A stretch of 11,329 bases of DNA from Myxococcales bacterium (GTDB lineage Bacteria > Myxococcota_A > Bradymonadia > UBA4248): contig SFMP01000062.1 of assembly GCA_004554395.1 (NCBI GenBank), positions 1-11,329 of the forward strand, written 5' to 3'. The notes beneath the pieces were generated by a model, which worked only from the letters and a program-made list of their open reading frames with translations, searched no databases and was not told the origin of the DNA. Of this stretch, positions 1 through 6,484 are shown one piece after another. Position 1 is the stretch's first letter. Each line of letters begins with the position of its first letter. Made by a program: the position numbers and the translations under genes.

Positions 1-157
1 CAATTGCTAATTGCTAATTGCTAATTGCTAATTCCCCACTGCCCATTCCCAATCACCTCCAATTCCCCAATTGCTAATTGCTAATTGCTAATTGCTAATT
101 CCCCACTGCCCATCCCCAATCACCTCCAATTCCCCAATTGCTAATTGCTAATTGCTA
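1..157. repeat. 67-bp satellite array A built on heptamer ATTGCTA
   Basis: Two full units and a partial third begin at 1, 68 and 135, an exact 67-bp period. Each full unit has four consecutive copies of the heptamer ATTGCTA, followed by about 39 bp of C-rich spacer (ATTCCCC, ACTGCCC, then CAATCACCTCC). The spacer is almost identical between units, with one T/C change. The partial third unit stops after three heptamers at about 157. The same unit recurs at 1211-1360 in the same orientation. Nested heptamers resemble the short tandemly repeated repetitive sequences described in some cyanobacteria, but I do not infer kinship from this. No gene is visible in this stretch. Confidence 0.95.
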
Positions 158-324
158 AAATGGCACAGTTTATGAATAAGGTGCGTCGCTCCCACGGGTC
201 GCTCTAGAAGCCTCCCCCCCGAGAACGCCCCTATTTATTGACTTTTCCTCGCTTTTATCGCATATCGCGTCAGCTTTTGACGCAACGCACAAAGACATCG
301 TTCCAAGTGCCAAAGAGAGTCGCC
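158..324 (+). other. Leader region before the nucleotidyltransferase gene
   Basis: This 167-bp stretch links the satellite to the first gene. It holds a 15-codon ATG-to-TAG mini-ORF (160-207) with no recognisable product. It also holds the 13-mer GAAGCCTCCCCCC (207-219), which recurs at 11196-11208. A purine-rich GAGAG at 315-319 lies 5 nt before the chosen ATG and is a weak Shine-Dalgarno. I see no convincing sigma-70 promoter. TTGCTA at 152-157 and AATAAG at 175-180 are 17 nt apart, but the second box matches the consensus poorly. Confidence 0.4.
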
Positions 325-1128
325 ATGTTAGAACTCACCGCCACACAATACAGAAAAATCCAAGACGCCATGTCTGCACCCAAACAAGCCGTCATTCTCG
401 CGGCCGGGCTCGGCAGCCGACTCGCTAAAACGAGCGACGATATCAAACCCCTTAAACTCGTCGGTGGCATGAGCCTCATTCAACGAAATATCCAACACCT
501 CGCCGATTGCGGCATCGAAGAAGTCGTCATCGTCACCGGATACCACGCCGATATCCTCGAACGCTCGCTCCGTCGCGATTGCAAAGACATCCCCGTCAAA
601 CTCACTTTCGTCTTCAATCCCGAATTCCGAAAATCAAACGGTATCAGCGTCTTAGCCGCTAAAAAAGCTATCCGCGGCAACTTCATCCTCACCATGGCCG
701 ACCACATCTTCGACCCCGAAATGCTCGAACACGCCGCATCCACCATACCACCAAAAAACGGCGCCATCCTCTGCGTCGACTACAAACTCGACGAAGTCTT
801 CGACATGGACGACGCCACAAAAGTCCTCGTGCAAAACGGAAAAGTCGCCAACATCGGCAAAAAAATCCCCAACTACAATGCCGTCGATACAGGCCTCTTC
901 ATCTGCACAAAATCCCTCTTCTCCGCACTCGATAACGCCCGTGCCAAATCCCAAAACGACGACTGCTCGCTCTCCGAAGGCATCGCCACTCTCATGAAAT
1001 CCGGCACCATGGCCGTCCAAGACATCGGCGAACTCCAATGGCAAGACGTCGACGACGATATGATGCTACACCAAGCCGAATCGATGGTCGCAACGCTCGA
1101 CGCCATCCCCGTCCACGCCATCGCATAA
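325..1128 (+). CDS. Nucleotidyltransferase, inositol-1-phosphate cytidylyltransferase-like
   Basis: A 267-aa single-domain NTP_transferase protein with a GT-A-like Rossmann fold. The N-terminal signature AVILAAGLGSRL (residues 22-33) binds the nucleotide, with the conserved Lys at residue 41 (KPLKLVGG). MADH (124-127) supplies the metal-binding Asp, NAVDTGLF starts at residue 185, and WQDVDDD (239-245) is the second metal site. The order and wording of the middle motifs (NPEFRKSNG, MADH, DDATKV, GKVANIGKKI, NAVDTG, WQDVD) resemble the CTP:inositol-1-phosphate cytidylyltransferase domain of archaeal and thermophile di-myo-inositol phosphate synthases. The C-terminal membrane CDP-alcohol phosphotransferase domain of those fusions is absent. 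A phosphocholine or other polyol-phosphate cytidylyltransferase is an alternative; the substrate cannot be read from sequence. The ATG at 325 is preferred over the TTG at 238, because residues added upstream are not family-like and GAGAG lies at 315-319. ATG 370 is also possible. The gene appears monocistronic and is cytosolic (no signal). Confidence 0.82.
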   Translation: MLELTATQYRKIQDAMSAPKQAVILAAGLGSRLAKTSDDIKPLKLVGGMSLIQRNIQHLADCGIEEVVIVTGYHADILERSLRRDCKDIPVKLTFVFNPEFRKSNGISVLAAKKAIRGNFILTMADHIFDPEMLEHAASTIPPKNGAILCVDYKLDEVFDMDDATKVLVQNGKVANIGKKIPNYNAVDTGLFICTKSLFSALDNARAKSQNDDCSLSEGIATLMKSGTMAVQDIGELQWQDVDDDMMLHQAESMVATLDAIPVHAIA

Positions 1129-1152
1129 CCCCCCCCCACAATCTCAAATTCC

Positions 1153-1189
1153 AAGCCCTTCTCGCCTCTGCGCGAAGAAGGGCTTTTTT
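1153..1189 (+). terminator. Intrinsic terminator after the nucleotidyltransferase
   Basis: The outer stem AAGCCCTTC (1153-1161) pairs with GAAGGGCTT (1177-1185). An inner stem TCGC (1162-1165) pairs with GCGA (1172-1175), with one bulged A at 1176 and a 6-nt loop. A run of six T (1184-1189) follows directly. It lies 25 nt after the stop codon and ends transcription of the gene at 325-1128. Confidence 0.9.
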
Positions 1190-1210
1190 CTGCCCGCCAT
1201 CGCCACTCGC

Positions 1211-1360
1211 CCACCCCCAATCACCTCCAATTCCCCAATTGCTAATTGCTAATTGCTAATTGCTAATTCCCCACTGCCCATCCCCAATTACCTCCAATTC
1301 CCCAATTGCTAATTGCTAATTGCTAATTGCTAATTCCCCACTGCCCACCCCCATTCCCCC
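1211..1360. repeat. 67-bp satellite array B, same family as array A
   Basis: Two units begin at 1236 and 1303, again exactly 67 bp apart. Each carries four ATTGCTA heptamers followed by the same C-rich spacer, and the orientation is the same as at 1-157. Half a spacer precedes the first unit (from about 1211) and a decaying C-rich tail follows to about 1375. With array A it brackets the nucleotidyltransferase gene and its terminator as direct repeats about 1.2 kb apart. No gene lies in 1129-1509 apart from this repeat, the terminator and a possible promoter. Confidence 0.95.
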
Positions 1361-1429
1361 CATCCATTCCCCAACACGACGCCGTTTGCCGATTTTTGGA
1401 ATAGTTGCGCAGTTTTTTACGTAAAATAC

Positions 1430-1458
1430 TTGCACACGGTGGCGTCGCATTTTAACTT
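1430..1458 (+). promoter_or_regulatory. Possible sigma-70-type promoter of the lipoprotein gene
   Basis: TTGCAC (1430-1435) and TAACTT (1453-1458) are separated by 17 bp. The -35 box keeps TTG and the -10 box keeps the most conserved TA...T positions, but both match the consensus only partly. Transcription would start near 1465 and leave a leader of about 45 nt. TAAAAT at 1422-1427 is another -10-like box but has no -35 at good spacing. Confidence 0.3.
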
Positions 1459-1509
1459 GCGCCCGGACAGCACTCTCGCATTGTCGTCCCACACTGTTTT
1501 GGAAGCTCA

Positions 1510-2037
1510 ATGATACATCACATCAAAAAAATCACACTCATCACTCTCATCATGCTCGCTCTACCCGCCTGTGGCGCCGGTATCCTGCAAACCGCCGACT
1601 TCAAACAACCCTACTATTTCGCCGTCGACCCAGAAGCAAAAATCCCCGACACCGACGAAAACTTCCAAATCCTACAAACCGTCCAAAAATACCGCGACGC
1701 CATCGCAAACAAAGACGTCGCCACCCTGCGCGACATGGTCTCCTCCGACTACTACGAAAACGCCTCCACCACCGACGACCTCTCCGACGACTACGGAAAC
1801 GAGCGTATCGAAGAAATACTCAACGACTACCTCGCACAATCCGTCAAAGACATCCGATTCATCATCGAAGTCAAAGCCCTCTCCCAAGAAGGCCTACAAT
1901 ACCACGTCGATTTCCAATACATCTGGAATTACCGCTACGAAGTCGCCGGACAATCCTACTGGCAATCCAAAAACGACACCAACCGCATGACCATCGTCCG
2001 CGAAAACGACGCATGGAAAATCAAAAACGGACTCTAA
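1510..2037 (+). CDS. Small NTF2-like lipoprotein
   Basis: A 175-aa protein with a lipoprotein signal peptide: two Lys at residues 6-7, a hydrophobic core (8-18) and the lipobox LPAC with Cys21. Residue +2 after the Cys is Gly, not Asp, so outer-membrane sorting is expected if the Lol +2 rule applies. The mature part, from about residue 50, reads as an NTF2/SnoaL-like alpha+beta barrel. An N-terminal helix (FQILQTVQKYRDAIANKD) is followed by the ATLRDMVSSDYY segment. The protein ends in strands closing with TIVRENDAWKIKNGL, a typical NTF2-like ending. Such domains bind small ligands or act as non-catalytic folds, and no catalytic residues can be assigned. GGAAG at 1501-1505 is the Shine-Dalgarno, only 4 nt from the ATG. 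The gene stands alone between two repeat regions. Function unknown. Confidence 0.78.
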   Translation: MIHHIKKITLITLIMLALPACGAGILQTADFKQPYYFAVDPEAKIPDTDENFQILQTVQKYRDAIANKDVATLRDMVSSDYYENASTTDDLSDDYGNERIEEILNDYLAQSVKDIRFIIEVKALSQEGLQYHVDFQYIWNYRYEVAGQSYWQSKNDTNRMTIVRENDAWKIKNGL

Positions 2038-2190
2038 TCCGCCATTTCCGCCCTACACCCCCTATTTCCGCCCATTTCCCCCTATCTACCTTATTTCCGC
2101 CCAACTCCTCCTATTTTCCATCATTCCACCCAATTCCGCTTTTTTCCTTTTTTTTTCCTTTTTTCCCTTTTTCCCCCTCTCGACGCTCCG
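2038..2190 (+). other. C/T-rich low-complexity intergenic tract
   Basis: The first part (2038-2138) contains degenerate copies of a CTATTTCCGCCCA-like word. The second part (2139-2181) is an uninterrupted 43-nt pyrimidine run of T blocks broken by CC and CCC. Transcribed from the lipoprotein gene it would give a U-rich RNA, but no stem precedes it, so I do not call an intrinsic terminator. No gene is present. Confidence 0.75.
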
Positions 2191-2315
2191 GCTATGTGCT
2201 CACTTCGTTGCGCACATACGCCTACGCCGCGGTGCTATGTGCTCACTTCGTTGCGCACATACGCCTACGCCGCGGTGCTATGTGCTCACTACGTTGCGCG
2301 CATACGCACCGCCAG
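2191..2315. repeat. 43-bp tandem repeat with a hairpin in every unit
   Basis: Units begin at 2191, 2234 and 2277, an exact 43-bp period. The first two units are identical and the third diverges after about 37 bp. Each has a 7-bp inverted repeat: TATGTGC pairs with GCACATA across a 12-nt loop, for example 2193-2199 with 2212-2218. In the third unit the second arm becomes GCGCATA, which still pairs as RNA through one G-U wobble. The period is not a multiple of 3, so the open frames across it are by-products. It ends about 75 bp before the tldD-like start. The rest, 2316-2389, is rich in CGCT words and shows no clear promoter. Confidence 0.92.
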
Positions 2316-2389
2316 CTCCGCTATTTCGCTAACGCTCAATACGCTACGCTCCTTTTTTCAACGAGCCCCATCCTATTTGTGAGATATCT

Positions 2390-3940
2390 ATGACCTGGAC
2401 ACGACGATCTTTTATTCAGACGAGTGCGATGGCCGCCGCTGGGTTATCGCTAGTAGGTTGCGCTACAGCGCCAAAATCGCCTACAACTCAACCCTCCATA
2501 CAATCCCCAGTCCCTTTGGGAGAAGTTCCTATGGATTATTTTTACGATAAATTCGGCATCACGCGTGCCCTCATCGATCAAACGCTAGCCCGTGCCATGT
2601 CGCGCGGCGGGCAATGGGGCGAGCTCTTCTTCGAACACGCTCGACGCGGAAGCGTGTCTTTGCTCGACGGCAAAGTCTCACAAGCCTATGCCAGCGTCGA
2701 ACTCGGCGTCGGTATCCGCTGCGTCGTCGACGACCAAGTCGGCTACGCCTACTCCGAATCATTCCTCCCCGAAGACATGCTCGCCGCTGCCGATGCCGCC
2801 GCCGCTATCGCTCCAGGCGTCAACGCCACGAAAATTTCCGAACGAAAACAACTCCAACTCAAACGATACTACGACCAAGATATCGATTGGGATGCCCTCG
2901 AAGTTGCTCGCGCTGTCGCTCTACTACAAAATATCGATAAAAAAACACGCGCTAAAGACGACGAAATCGTACAAGTCACCGTCGGGCTCACTTGGAACCA
3001 ACGCGCCATCATGATCAATACATCCGATGGCGTCAACGCTTCCGATAATCAACCCTACTTCTCCCTACGACTCAACATCGTCATGAAACACGGCGACGAA
3101 ACGCAATCAAATGGCGCAAACACCGCCGCCCTCGATAGCTTCGACGCTCTCACCGACGCCAAAATCGATGCACTCATCGACGAAGCCGTCGCCGACACAA
3201 AAATCTTATTTCAATCCGTCAAGCCAAAAGGCGGAGAATTGCCCGTCGTTCTCGGCGCCGGCGCCAGCGGAATCCTGCTACACGAAGCCATCGGACACGG
3301 ACTCGAAGCCGACTTTAACCGAAAAGAACAAAGCATATTCGCCACCAAACTCAATCAAAAAGTCGCCTCTCCCGAAGTCACCATCTACGACTCCGGATGC
3401 TTCGACAATTCTCGCGGCGCTCTCGACGTCGACGACGAAGGCACCATCGGTCAACACACCGTTCTCGTTCAAAACGGCATTCTCACCAGCTACTTGCACG
3501 ACAAAATCAGCGCACGTCACTACGGCGTAGCGCCCACTGGCAACGGACGACGCGAATCCTACAAATTCTACCCAGTCCCTCGAATGCGCGTCACATGCAT
3601 GGATAACGGCTCGCACGATTTCGAAGAACTCATCAAAGATGTCGAATACGGCGTCTACTGCCGAAAATTCATGAACGGACAAGTACTCATCGGCGCCGGC
3701 GATTACACGTTCTACGTCAAAAACGGATTCCTCATCGAAAACGGAAAACTCACCGCCCCCATCAAAGACGTCAACATCATCGGAAACGGTCCCGATACGC
3801 TCTCCAAAATCACCATGGTCGGAAACGACTTCGTCCGACACGACGGCGGATGGACGTGCGGTAAAGCCGGACAAAGCGTCCCCGTCTCCCTCGGCATGCC
3901 CTCCGTCCGCGTCTCGTCCATTACCGTAGGAGGTGTTTAA
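2390..3940 (+). CDS. TldD-family metallopeptidase with Tat/lipoprotein signal
   Basis: A 516-aa TldD homologue, the zinc-bearing subunit of the TldD/TldE peptidase. In E. coli this cytosolic complex trims the microcin B17 leader and degrades unfolded peptides. The metal site is complete: H298-E-A-I-G-H303 is the HExxxH motif and Cys490 (TCGKAGQS) matches the third ligand known from E. coli TldD. Other family landmarks are present: LGAGASGILLHEAIGHGLE, the DDEGTIGQ segment, PTGNGRRESY and the closing TVGG. The N-terminus is unusual. T4-R-R-S-F-I-Q fits the twin-arginine motif, a hydrophobic stretch follows, and LVGC (21-24) is a lipobox, so the long form should be exported through Tat and lipidated at Cys24. 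From Met48 the protein is 469 aa, close to the usual cytosolic TldD length. The ATG at 2390 has only a weak GAG upstream, while Met48 (2531) has a good Shine-Dalgarno. First gene of a three-gene operon. Confidence 0.93.
   Translation: MTWTRRSFIQTSAMAAAGLSLVGCATAPKSPTTQPSIQSPVPLGEVPMDYFYDKFGITRALIDQTLARAMSRGGQWGELFFEHARRGSVSLLDGKVSQAYASVELGVGIRCVVDDQVGYAYSESFLPEDMLAAADAAAAIAPGVNATKISERKQLQLKRYYDQDIDWDALEVARAVALLQNIDKKTRAKDDEIVQVTVGLTWNQRAIMINTSDGVNASDNQPYFSLRLNIVMKHGDETQSNGANTAALDSFDALTDAKIDALIDEAVADTKILFQSVKPKGGELPVVLGAGASGILLHEAIGHGLEADFNRKEQSIFATKLNQKVASPEVTIYDSGCFDNSRGALDVDDEGTIGQHTVLVQNGILTSYLHDKISARHYGVAPTGNGRRESYKFYPVPRMRVTCMDNGSHDFEELIKDVEYGVYCRKFMNGQVLIGAGDYTFYVKNGFLIENGKLTAPIKDVNIIGNGPDTLSKITMVGNDFVRHDGGWTCGKAGQSVPVSLGMPSVRVSSITVGGV
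2518..2533 (+). promoter_or_regulatory. Internal Shine-Dalgarno and alternative start within tldD
   Basis: GGGAGAAG (2518-2525) lies 5 nt upstream of the in-frame ATG at 2531 (Met48). This is a better ribosome site than the one before ATG 2390. Translation from here would remove the Tat signal and lipobox and give a 469-aa cytosolic enzyme. It is seen in sequence; whether it is used is inference. Confidence 0.5.
3928..3933 (+). promoter_or_regulatory. Strong Shine-Dalgarno for the tldE-like gene
   Basis: AGGAGG sits inside the last codons of the tldD-like gene, 9 nt before the ATG at 3943. The stop codon (3938-3940) and the next ATG are 2 nt apart, so ribosomes can pass directly from one cistron to the other. 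This helps keep the two subunits in proportion. Confidence 0.85.
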
Positions 3941-3942
3941 TC

Positions 3943-5259
3943 ATGGATAACCTAAAACAACTCGTCGCTTATACTATCGATAAAGCTAAACAACTGGGCG
4001 CTCAAGACGCCTCCTGCTCCGCTATACACGCTCGTGAACTCGAACTCTCATGGCGTAAAGCAAAAATCGAAACTCTTGCCTCCGCCGGACAATCTGCCCT
4101 CGGCATCGAACTCTACGTCGACGGGCGATATGGCGCCTATTCCACTTCCGATCTCCGACGAGAAAGCGTCTCTGCATTCCTCGAAAAAAACATCGCCATG
4201 ACGCGACTTCTCGACCCCGATCCCGCCCGCGGACTCGCCGATCCAAAGCGATACGAAAATCGTTCCAACGTCGACCTACAACTCTTCGACCCAAAAGTTG
4301 CCGAATTATCTCCAGAAAATGCCACCGATATCTGCAAAAAACTCGAAGATGCCGTCCTGACACACAAAGAAATTCCAATCACCGACGCCACGACTTCCGT
4401 CGGCATCGGCACTTCCGAGCGCTATAGCGCCACTTCCAACGGATTCGAAGGCTCCCGAAAGACGACGAGCGCACAAGTCTTCGCCTCGATCGTCGTCGCC
4501 GATGGCGACAAAAAACCTTCCGACTACGCCTATACTTCCGCCCGCCACATCGAAGACCTCGCTTCTATCGACGACATCGCCTCCGAAGCCGCCTACTTTG
4601 CCTCGCTCCGAATCGGGCAAAAAAAATTGCCCTCCGCAAACCGAACTCTCATCCTCGACCGACGAACCGCCTCCAGCTTCGTCACGCGATACATCAGCCC
4701 GATTTCCGGCAGCGCGCTCATTCGAAAACAATCCTATTTCGATCAAAAAATCGGACAAAAACTCGCCTCCGACCTCTTCGACCTACACGACGATCCATTG
4801 CGCATTCGCGGACTCGGTTCACAACTCTTCGACGCCGAAGGCATGTCTGCCCAAAAAGCACCCGTCTTCGATAAAGGAACGCTACGACAATTCTTCCTCG
4901 ATAACTACTCCGCTCGAAAACTCGAACTCGACGCTACGACTGCCGCACCATCACAACTCGTTCTCACGCCCGGTTCGCGCGACCTCGCCGCGATGATCAA
5001 AGACGTCAATGACGGCATCTACGTCATCGGGTTCTTGGGCGGAAACATGGACCCCGTCCGCGGCGATTTCTCATACGGAATCGTCGGCGTCGCCATCGAA
5101 AACGGTCAGCTCACGCAACACGTCTCAGAAATGAATATCACAGGAAATTTCACCGATATCATGCTACGACTCTCCGAAGTCGGAAACGATCCAAAGCGCG
5201 ACGCTACACACCAAATCCCATCGTTGCGATTCGACGATGTCGCCTTTAGCGGCACCTAA
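3943..5259 (+). CDS. TldE/PmbA-family subunit of the TldD/E peptidase
   Basis: A 438-aa homologue of PmbA (TldE), near the usual 450 aa. TldE pairs with TldD; in E. coli it has no metal site and helps form the substrate chamber. This copy likewise lacks the HExxxH motif. Family features include the N-terminal strand region (ELSWRKAKIETLASAGQSALGIELYVDGRYGAYSTSDL, residues 24-61) and the GSALIRKQSYFDQKIGQKL segment. The later segments LDNYSARKLELDATTAA, GDFSYGIVGVAIENGQ, and EMNITGNF with VGNDP all match the conserved C-terminal half. It begins directly in the mature fold, with no Tat or Sec signal, unlike its partner. It sits 2 nt after the tldD-like gene and 5 nt before the reductase gene. 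If the complex is exported, this subunit would have to travel bound to TldD. Confidence 0.92.
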   Translation: MDNLKQLVAYTIDKAKQLGAQDASCSAIHARELELSWRKAKIETLASAGQSALGIELYVDGRYGAYSTSDLRRESVSAFLEKNIAMTRLLDPDPARGLADPKRYENRSNVDLQLFDPKVAELSPENATDICKKLEDAVLTHKEIPITDATTSVGIGTSERYSATSNGFEGSRKTTSAQVFASIVVADGDKKPSDYAYTSARHIEDLASIDDIASEAAYFASLRIGQKKLPSANRTLILDRRTASSFVTRYISPISGSALIRKQSYFDQKIGQKLASDLFDLHDDPLRIRGLGSQLFDAEGMSAQKAPVFDKGTLRQFFLDNYSARKLELDATTAAPSQLVLTPGSRDLAAMIKDVNDGIYVIGFLGGNMDPVRGDFSYGIVGVAIENGQLTQHVSEMNITGNFTDIMLRLSEVGNDPKRDATHQIPSLRFDDVAFSGT

Positions 5260-5264
5260 ACGCG

Positions 5265-6476
5265 ATGCGATTAGACGCTCTCAATCCCGTCTTCGCCTCG
5301 AAAATCACCGACGATGCCTCTGAGTGTGCCCAATCCCTAGGCTATTCAAGACAAATGATTGCCTGGGGATTCGATCACATGTTCGCCCATTGGGCACCCA
5401 CCACTTGGATCGATTTTCTGCGCGGCGAAATCCCTGCCCTCTCCCCCACCCACGCCAAAGCCCTCTGCAATGCCGATCTCCCCGACGAAGATCGCGCTCA
5501 AATCTGGGCAAATACATTGGGAAAAAACAAACGCATATATCAGCGCATTGTCCTCGTCCCGGCCTCGACCGTCCCTAGCGCCGTTTTCCAAGATATCTGC
5601 CAAATCCTCATCCTGCCCGTCGCCCTCACGCTGCGCCCACCACGCGCGCACATCGACCTCTACACGACGTGGAAACACCACATCAACCAATACATGCCCG
5701 CTTTCGGCGCTCGACTCGCCATCGCTCAACCGTCTCACGACGACGACGATACGCGCCAACTATGCCGCTCACACCATGCCATCGTCATTTCGGGCAGCGA
5801 TGCCACCATCGCACACTACCGCACACTATGCGCGAATCTCGATCCTTCCCTACGCCCACATATCGTCGCTCACGGACACAAAATCTCCGCCATTTGCATC
5901 GATGCCCCCGCCTTCCAACGCCTCGACGACGACGATTTCAATCACCTCGCCATTGATGCCTCGGTCTGGGACCAAACCGGATGCCTATCCCCTAAATTCG
6001 CCTTCGTCGAAGCCAATTTCGACGACGCATGCAACTTCGCCACGAAATTGTCTAAAGCACTCTCCGCTTTTGGTTCGCAAATTCCCCCCATCCCCCCCGA
6101 TATCAACGCCTCTGCCGCAAAAAACAGTGACCTCCTCATGGCATCACTCGATGGCGCTTTCATCGCCCGTTCCATTCACGGCGACGCCATCGCCGTCTAC
6201 CCGCCCGGCGCACCATTCGAACCCCTGCTACACCAACGACTACTACAAATCTATTGCACCAACTCCGCGCTCAATGCCGCTCTCGCCCTCGCACCCCGCG
6301 GCCAAGCTCTCGCCACGCGCTCACCCCTCTCCACAAACGAGCAAATCCCCCTCCGAAACGCCGGTTTCAACTACTTTTGCACCTTCGGAAACATGCAAGA
6401 CCCACCACCAACTTGGCTACACGACGACATCGGTACGATCCGACCGCTCATCGCCTCCCTCCCCACGCAAACATAA
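5265..6476 (+). CDS. LuxC-family acyl-CoA reductase
   Basis: A 403-aa protein of the LuxC/acyl-CoA reductase family, related to aldehyde dehydrogenases. LuxC uses NADPH to reduce fatty acyl-CoA or acyl-enzyme to aldehyde through a cysteine thioester. Family landmarks are VPASTVPSAV (98-107, nucleotide-binding start) and ISGSDATI (175-182). HGHKIS (203-208) follows, then the active-site block LAIDASVWDQTGCLSPK with the catalytic Cys at residue 240. Standard LuxC is about 480 aa; the difference is mainly at the N-terminus and in the shorter C-terminal part. The start ATG is 5 nt after the tldE-like stop and has no clear Shine-Dalgarno, which suggests translational coupling. No luxD, luxE or luxAB partner is in view, so bioluminescence is not implied. 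A role with the peptidase is suggested only by the operon. The physiological substrate is unknown. Confidence 0.8.
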   Translation: MRLDALNPVFASKITDDASECAQSLGYSRQMIAWGFDHMFAHWAPTTWIDFLRGEIPALSPTHAKALCNADLPDEDRAQIWANTLGKNKRIYQRIVLVPASTVPSAVFQDICQILILPVALTLRPPRAHIDLYTTWKHHINQYMPAFGARLAIAQPSHDDDDTRQLCRSHHAIVISGSDATIAHYRTLCANLDPSLRPHIVAHGHKISAICIDAPAFQRLDDDDFNHLAIDASVWDQTGCLSPKFAFVEANFDDACNFATKLSKALSAFGSQIPPIPPDINASAAKNSDLLMASLDGAFIARSIHGDAIAVYPPGAPFEPLLHQRLLQIYCTNSALNAALALAPRGQALATRSPLSTNEQIPLRNAGFNYFCTFGNMQDPPPTWLHDDIGTIRPLIASLPTQT

Positions 6477-6484
6477 TCAAAGCC

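Noticed and set aside
161..175. Sigma-54-like TGGCAC element
   Set aside because: The -24 half fits, but the -12 half reads ATGA rather than TTGC, and it is about 150 nt from the start codon.
160..207. Fifteen-codon mini-ORF after the first satellite
   Set aside because: Too short to support, no Shine-Dalgarno and no recognisable product.
238..324. TTG start that adds 29 residues to the nucleotidyltransferase
   Set aside because: The added residues are basic and unlike the family. The ATG at 325 has a purine-rich site upstream and gives a normal domain start.
2013..2393. Open frames of 126 and 62 codons across the 43-bp repeat
   Set aside because: They arise because the repeat lacks stops in several frames. 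The peptides are repetitive, and the period is not a multiple of three.
3278..3874. Long antisense frames inside tldD, and a similar one at 7187-7978 inside dnaK
   Set aside because: They are by-products of C/A-ending codons on the plus strand, rich in Val, Asp and Phe, with no domain.
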